NCBI RefSeq assembly: GCF_024464185.1
Contig: NZ_JANHAU010000003.1
Coordinates: 62,001-126,000 of the forward strand
Length of the DNA: 64,000 nucleotides
Source of the DNA: Haloarchaeobius salinus
GTDB lineage: Archaea; Halobacteriota; Halobacteria; Halobacteriales; Natrialbaceae
Direction: 5' to 3'
Part shown: positions 59,852 to 64,000 of the stretch, piece after piece
How positions within the stretch are numbered: position 1 is the first letter of the stretch
How the letters are laid out: each line of letters begins with the position of its first letter
The notes under the pieces: generated by a model
Told to the model about the DNA's origin: nothing
The model's database searches: none
The model's input: only the letters and a program-made list of their open reading frames with translations
Translations under genes and position numbers: made by a program

Positions 59852-60968
59852 AGACGAGGCCCGGCGACTCGCCACCCGCGCGACGCTCGTCGTCATCGCG
59901 GCCGTGTCCCTGTTCGGCATCGCGTTCCCGAACTCGACGGCGGGTGAGGTGTTCTACACAGCCATCGGGCAGAGCACCATCGAATCGTCGCTCCGGCTCG
60001 CCGTCCCCATCGCCCTCACTGCCATCGGTGGCCTGTACGCCGAGAAGAGCGGCGTCATCAACATCGGGCTCGAAGGGCTGCTCATCATCTCGGCGTTCGC
60101 CGCGGTGCTCGTCGCCGACGTGCTCGGCGGTGCCGGCTCGACCGGCTTCCCGCCCATCATCACGTTCAATCTCGGCGGCAGCACGTACACCATCGACCCC
60201 GGGCTCCAGCTCCTCCTCCCGAACGTCTGGCTCGGTATCGCGGGTGGCGTGCTCGCGAGCATGCTGCTCGCGTTCCTGTTCGCCGTCATCTGCATCCGCT
60301 ACGAGGGCGACCAGATCATCGCCGGGCTCGCCGTCTGGCTCGTCGCCCTCGGGCTCGCACCGTTCGCCTCGAAGGTCATGTACGGCCAGCCGTCGACCCC
60401 GCAGGTCGTCCGCCTCGGCGATTGGACGATTCCGGTGCTCTCGGACATCCCGTTCGTCGGCCCCATCCTGTTCGACGCGAACCCGATGGTGTACATCATG
60501 CTCGTCTCGGTCCCGGTCGCCTGGTACGTCCTCAACCGGACCAGCTTCGGCTACTGGGTCCGCGCGAGCGGTGAGAACCCGAAGGCACTCGACACCGTCG
60601 GCGTGAACGTCAACCGCGTGCGCTACGCCGCCGTCCTCATCTCCGGCTTCTTCGCCGGTATCGGCGGCAGCGCGCTCTCGCTCGGGAGCGGTGGCTTCTT
60701 CAACGGAGCCGGGCAGACGATGGTCGACGGTCGTGGCTTCATCGCCATCGCGGCGTACCTGTTCGGCAACTACAACCCGTTCGGCGCGTTCGCCGCGTCG
60801 TACCTGTTCTCCGGGCTGCAGGCGCTGCAGATCCGCCTGCAGGGTATCGCACCGACGGAGGTGTTCCTGATGCTGCCGTACATCGTGGTCGTCGTCGTCC
60901 TCGTGCTGGTCGGCCGGACCCGACTGCCCGAGGCGGCCGGCGAGCACTACGAGTCCGGCGAGGACTGA
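59844..60968 (+). CDS. Nucleoside ABC transporter permease 2
   Basis: The 374-residue permease is a partner of the previous one: LTAIGGLYAEKSGVINIGLE near the N-terminus and YWVRASGENPKALDTVGVNV as coupling loop. ATG at 59844 (MDRDEARRLA) is preceded by GGAGGTGAGG in the upstream gene, an SD-like site; the GTG/ATG at 59808 would lie well inside that gene. Confidence 0.94.
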   Translation: MDRDEARRLATRATLVVIAAVSLFGIAFPNSTAGEVFYTAIGQSTIESSLRLAVPIALTAIGGLYAEKSGVINIGLEGLLIISAFAAVLVADVLGGAGSTGFPPIITFNLGGSTYTIDPGLQLLLPNVWLGIAGGVLASMLLAFLFAVICIRYEGDQIIAGLAVWLVALGLAPFASKVMYGQPSTPQVVRLGDWTIPVLSDIPFVGPILFDANPMVYIMLVSVPVAWYVLNRTSFGYWVRASGENPKALDTVGVNVNRVRYAAVLISGFFAGIGGSALSLGSGGFFNGAGQTMVDGRGFIAIAAYLFGNYNPFGAFAASYLFSGLQALQIRLQGIAPTEVFLMLPYIVVVVVLVLVGRTRLPEAAGEHYESGED

Positions 60969-61045
60969 CCGTCCTCCCTGTCCTCTCCCGAAACCACCCC
61001 GAGAGAGCCGGGGGCTACTTCACCCTGGCCGCGGTATCGGTGTCC

Positions 61046-61444
61046 ATGGACGACGCAGAGCTCGTCGAGCTGGCACGAACGGCGCGCGAGAACGCCTACA
61101 TCCCGTACTCCGAGTACGCGGTCGGTGCGGCGCTCGTGACCGCCGACGGCACCGTCTACACCGGCTGCAACATCGAGAACGCGAACTACTCGAACAGCCT
61201 CCACGCCGAGGAGGTCGCCGTCGGGAAGGCCGTCTCTGACGGACATCAGGAGTTCGAGCGCGTGGCGGTCTCCTCGGGCGAGCAGGACGGTGTCACACCG
61301 TGTGGGATGTGCCGACAGACGCTCGCGGAGTTCGCGGACGACGAGCTGGTCGTCATCTGCGACGAAGGCGAGACGAGCCGTTCGTACTCCCTCGGTACCC
61401 TGCTCCCCGACACGATCTCCGCGGAGACGCTGGGTCGGGAGTGA
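61046..61444 (+). CDS. cdd: Cytidine deaminase
   Basis: The 132-residue homotetrameric-type cytidine deaminase has His53-Ala-Glu55 (NSLHAEEVAV) supplying a zinc ligand and the proton donor, and Cys86/Cys89 in TPCGMCRQ as the other ligands. It converts cytidine and deoxycytidine to uridine forms, linking the importer upstream to uridine phosphorylase downstream. ATG 61046 is preferred over GTG 61040 by length. Confidence 0.96.
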   Translation: MDDAELVELARTARENAYIPYSEYAVGAALVTADGTVYTGCNIENANYSNSLHAEEVAVGKAVSDGHQEFERVAVSSGEQDGVTPCGMCRQTLAEFADDELVVICDEGETSRSYSLGTLLPDTISAETLGRE

Positions 61445-61479
61445 ACAGACATTTCTACTCGCACGTATAAACCGGGGTC

Positions 61480-62301
61480 ATGACTGACGCGAGCGAAGAC
61501 CCGAACCAGGAGATGCAGTACCACGTGGAGCTGACGCCGGGCGACGTGGCCGACACCGTCCTGCTCCCGGGCAACCCCGAGCGAGTCGACAAGATCACCG
61601 GCTACTGGGACGAGTCGGAGGAGGTCGCCTACCACCGCGAGTACCGCACCGCGACGGGCACCTACGAGGGCGAGCCCATCTCGGTCACCTCGACGGGCAT
61701 CGGTTCTCCCTCCGCGGCCATCGCCGTCGAGGAGTTGGCCCGCGTCGGCGCGGACACGTTCATCCGCGTCGGCTCCTGTGGGGCCATCCAGCCCGAGATG
61801 GACGTCGGCGACCTCGTCATCACGACCGGCGGGATGCGCCAGGAGGGCACCAGCAAGGCGTACGTCCGGGACGAGTACCCCGCGACGGCCGACTTCGAGG
61901 TCGTCAGCGCGCTCGTCGCCGCCGCCGAACGCCTCGGCTACGACTACCACACCGGCGTCACGATGTCCGCCGACTCCTTCTACTCCGGACAGGGCCGCCC
62001 CGGCTTCGAGGGTTTCATGGCCGAGGGCGCGGAGGACCTCGTCGAGCACCTCCAGGAGGCGAACGTGAAGAACATCGAGATGGAGGCCGCGGCCATCATG
62101 ACCATCGCCAACATCTACGGGCTCCGGGCGGGCGCGGTCTGCTCGGTGTACGCCAACCGCGTCACCGGCGAGTTCCGGACCGAGGGCGAGCGCCGCGCCT
62201 CGGAGACGGCGTCGCTGGCGACGAAGCTCCTCGCGAAGATGGACCAGGTCAAGGCGGAGGCTGGCGTCGACCGCTGGCACGCCGGGCTCTCCATCGAGTA
62301 G
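61480..62301 (+). CDS. udp: Uridine phosphorylase-type nucleoside phosphorylase
   Basis: The 273-residue enzyme of the PNP/UDP family 1 class has the phosphate loop LLPGNPERVDKI, TSTGIGSPSAAIAVEEL, the GSCGAIQPEM signature and EMEAAAIMTIANIYG at the active site. It splits uridine with phosphate to uracil and ribose 1-phosphate. In haloarchaea ribose 1-phosphate is known to enter the non-carboxylating pentose bisphosphate pathway. It closes the salvage cluster; purine specificity cannot be fully excluded. Confidence 0.93.
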   Translation: MTDASEDPNQEMQYHVELTPGDVADTVLLPGNPERVDKITGYWDESEEVAYHREYRTATGTYEGEPISVTSTGIGSPSAAIAVEELARVGADTFIRVGSCGAIQPEMDVGDLVITTGGMRQEGTSKAYVRDEYPATADFEVVSALVAAAERLGYDYHTGVTMSADSFYSGQGRPGFEGFMAEGAEDLVEHLQEANVKNIEMEAAAIMTIANIYGLRAGAVCSVYANRVTGEFRTEGERRASETASLATKLLAKMDQVKAEAGVDRWHAGLSIE

Positions 62302-62325
62302 CGCGACACGGACAATCCCCACCAG

Positions 62326-62340
62326 AAAACATATATTTTA
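62326..62340 (+). promoter_or_regulatory. TATA box of the lipoprotein pseudogene
   Basis: aaaacatatatttta lies 18-33 bp before the ATG at 62359: an intact promoter for a gene whose reading frame is interrupted. Confidence 0.55.
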
Positions 62341-62358
62341 GACAGCGGAGCGACAGCT

Positions 62359-62769
62359 ATGGACCGACGGGCGTTCCTCACCTGTGCTGTCGTGCCGGTC
62401 GCGTCAGGGTGTCTCGGAAATGTCCCAGGAGATGCGGACGGAGCGGAGAACACCACCGAGGAGACAACAGCCGAGCGTCAGCAATTTATCAACTGTGAAG
62501 AACACTACATCCGAACAGAACTCGTTGACGACGACGAGCGGATAGACGGCTCGCTCGATCCGGCGGTCGTCGAACTCGACACCCGAGAGGCGGGCATCTA
62601 GGCCGAACTCCGTACCACCTTCGGGACCATCAAGTTATCCGAGGACGCGCCCGACCAGCGGGTCGACTACGAGGTGACGGCCTACTACTACCGTGGAGAC
62701 GACGGAACGTTTCGGACGGAGAACCCGGACGAGGACCCCACCAGCGGAACACGAATCCGGTGCGAGTGA
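62359..62769 (+). pseudogene. Lipoprotein gene interrupted by an in-frame amber codon
   Basis: The frame starts MDRRAFLTCAVVPVASGC, with a Tat-like twin arginine (residues 3-4) and a lipobox ending at Cys18. It runs 80 codons to TAG at 62599-62601. Reading on in the same frame gives 55 more sense codons, with protein-like content (LRTTFGTIKLSED, YEVTAYYYRGDDG) to TGA at 62767-62769. The intact product would be about 136 residues. The simplest view is one nonsense mutation (for example from CAG, GAG or TGG) or a sequencing error. Other genes in the window use TAG as a normal stop. Function unknown. Confidence 0.7.
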
Positions 62770-62946
62770 CGGCGTTTCCGTCGACTTTCGTCTGGACCGT
62801 CTGATAGCGAACAGGCGACTCCACCGCGAGCGTGGGGTGTGTCGCACACCCGCCTCGTCCCCCACGCCGTCGTTTCTCAGGACACGACGGCTCTGGGCGC
62901 GGTTTCGGATATAAAGAGTCGCAGCAGAGAGCAGATGCGGTCCGTT

Positions 62947-64000
62947 CTACAGCGCGTCCCAGGCGTTCCAGGCGCGCTTCCAGGAGGTGAGGTCGGCGAT
63001 CCAGCGCGCGGCGATGCCCTTCTTCAGCATCTTCGCGGGGAAGCCGCCGAACGTGGTGACAGGGGAGATGTAGACGTCGTGGGCGACGGCGCTCTCGCCG
63101 ACGGAGACGACGGTGCCCTTGTCCTCGTGGGTCCACGTCTCCAGTCGCTGGCCGTTGATGGCGCGGACGACGTTGTCGGCGACGACCTCGGCGGCCTGCC
63201 AGGCGGCCTGGGCCGTCGGCGGGGCGGGGTGCTCGCCGGGCTGGTCGACGATGGCGGAGTCACCGAGGGCGAACACGCGCTCGTCGGAGGTCTGGAAGTC
63301 CATCTCGGCGTTGAGGCGGTTGTGCTCGTTCTCGACGTCGACGCCGTCCATCGCGTCCCGACCGGTGACGCCGCCCGTCCAAAGGAACACGTCGGAGTCG
63401 ATGGGGTCGCGCTCGTCGAAGTGTATCTTGTCCTCCTCGGCCTCCGTGATGGGGTCGTCGGTGAGAATCTCGATGTCGTTGTCCTGCAGACGCTTGCGGA
63501 GCGCGCCCTGGATCTCCGGGTCGCCCGGCGGGAAGATCTCCTCCAGCGCCTCGACGAGGTAGATGTCCATCGGGGCGCGGTGCTTGTCGCGGAACTCGGC
63601 GATCTCGCCGGCGGACTGGATGCCCGAGAGCCCCGCACCGCCGACGACAATCTGTGCCCTGTCGTCGCGCGTGGCGTCCTGCGCGGCGTCCTTGACGGCT
63701 TCGTGGATCTCGAGGGCGTCGTCGAGGCCCTTCAGCGTGTGGGAGTGCTCCTCGAGCCCGGGGATGCCGTAGTAGGCGGTCTGGCTGCCCAGCGCGACGA
63801 CGACGTAGTCGTAATCGACCGTCGTCTCGCCGTCGTCGACCTCGACGACGCGCTCGTCGGTGTCGAGCCCGGTGACCTCGCCGCGGACGAACTCGGTGCC
63901 CGGGTCGGCGATCTCGCCGACGGGGATCGTGATCTTGTGCTGGACGGACGGGTCTCGGATGACGCGGTGGGACTCGTGGAGAACGAGGTGGTAGTCGACG
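62947..64000 (-). CDS. Type II NADH dehydrogenase-like FAD oxidoreductase (5' part off the window)
   Basis: About 351 C-terminal codons are present; the N-terminal FAD motif lies beyond the right edge. Visible are VVVALGSQTAYYGIPG, the second nucleotide-binding fold IVVGGAGLSGIQSAGEIAEF, DVFLWTGGVTG, and the closing FAD contact VFALGDSAIVD, followed by a C-terminal membrane-binding segment (GGFPAKMLKKGIAARWIADL). Such enzymes pass electrons from NADH to the membrane quinone without pumping protons; sulfide:quinone reductases share the fold but have essential cysteines not seen here. Confidence 0.88.
   Translation of the reverse strand, partial: VDYHLVLHESHRVIRDPSVQHKITIPVGEIADPGTEFVRGEVTGLDTDERVVEVDDGETTVDYDYVVVALGSQTAYYGIPGLEEHSHTLKGLDDALEIHEAVKDAAQDATRDDRAQIVVGGAGLSGIQSAGEIAEFRDKHRAPMDIYLVEALEEIFPPGDPEIQGALRKRLQDNDIEILTDDPITEAEEDKIHFDERDPIDSDVFLWTGGVTGRDAMDGVDVENEHNRLNAEMDFQTSDERVFALGDSAIVDQPGEHPAPPTAQAAWQAAEVVADNVVRAINGQRLETWTHEDKGTVVSVGESAVAHDVYISPVTTFGGFPAKMLKKGIAARWIADLTSWKRAWNAWDAL

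Noticed and set aside
57548-59920. 790-codon open frame on the minus strand
   Set aside because: Antisense to the nucleoside ATPase and permease genes, whose motifs are complete; composition is that of a shadow frame.
62599-62601. Pyrrolysine read-through at the lipoprotein TAG
   Set aside because: TAG is an ordinary stop in many genes of this window and no pyl gene is seen; a nonsense mutation or sequencing error is simpler.
1-64000. CRISPR array, IS element or prophage
   Set aside because: No regularly spaced repeats with spacers, no transposase or integrase frame, and no phage structural gene were found in either strand.

Overview
The window is a GC-rich chromosomal segment of a haloarchaeon (class Halobacteria). 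The evidence is acidic proteins, archaeal TATA boxes about 25-30 bp upstream of many leaderless starts, and archaeal marker genes: TFB, GatE, FEN1 with a PIP box, MptE, TrmJ and archaeal PilB/PilC. There are also two Tat lipoprotein binding proteins, PGF-CTERM surface proteins and several families known mainly from haloarchaea. It holds about 60 protein genes and two tRNAs. No rRNA, CRISPR array, complete IS element or prophage was seen.

Layout. 1-3.8 kb: FAD-linked oxidase (cut by the left edge), quinone oxidoreductase, and two pterin genes (mptE and a divergent DHPS homologue). 3.9-9.4 kb: tandem DUF4129-like proteins, a small membrane protein, DUF58 and a second membrane protein in a tightly overlapping operon, facing a MoxR ATPase. 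9.5-9.8 kb: tRNA-Ser(CGA) with a duplicated 3' end. 9.8-19.6 kb: a secreted cupredoxin-PQQ dehydrogenase fusion, fumC, a zinc-finger protein, gatE, a PAP2 phosphatase, trmJ with its coupled neighbour, a non-coding repeat and a lipoprotein. 19.6-25.3 kb: HpnE/CrtI-like flavoprotein, NifU-like protein, DUF192, a LeuA/CimA synthase and TFB.

25.5-33.8 kb: a cytochrome oxidase operon (coxB, fused coxA-coxC, subunit IV-like) and, beyond a GNAT gene and convergent with it, a five-gene operon of uncharacterised membrane proteins. Two of these appear to expose an N-terminal histidine after signal cleavage, and two carry a cysteine-containing membrane hairpin. I read this as a candidate copper-handling or oxidase-assembly module. 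34.0-38.4 kb: a complete sugar ABC importer. 38.4-47.2 kb: bacterial-PH-domain membrane proteins, BolA, FEN1, GNAT, a PGF-CTERM 5'-nucleotidase and a Gate-domain protein.

47.2-47.5 kb: tRNA-Gly(TCC) with partial copies of its own ends on both sides. 47.7-54.2 kb: Trm9-like methyltransferase, pilC, pilB, a membrane protein, DUF5793 and a RecA-like protein with an atypical P-loop. 54.3-62.3 kb: a phosphohexomutase-family enzyme followed by a nucleoside import and salvage cluster: BMP lipoprotein, double-NBD ATPase, two permeases, cytidine deaminase and uridine phosphorylase. These genes could take nucleosides from outside the cell to uracil and (deoxy)ribose 1-phosphate. 62.3-64 kb: a lipoprotein gene interrupted by an in-frame amber codon, and a type II NADH dehydrogenase-like gene cut by the right edge.

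The most distinctive observations are the putative copper module beside the oxidase, a shared cassette downstream of both tRNA genes that ends in a copy of the tRNA 3' end, the amber-interrupted lipoprotein, and three convergent gene pairs overlapping by exactly four bases at their stop codons.
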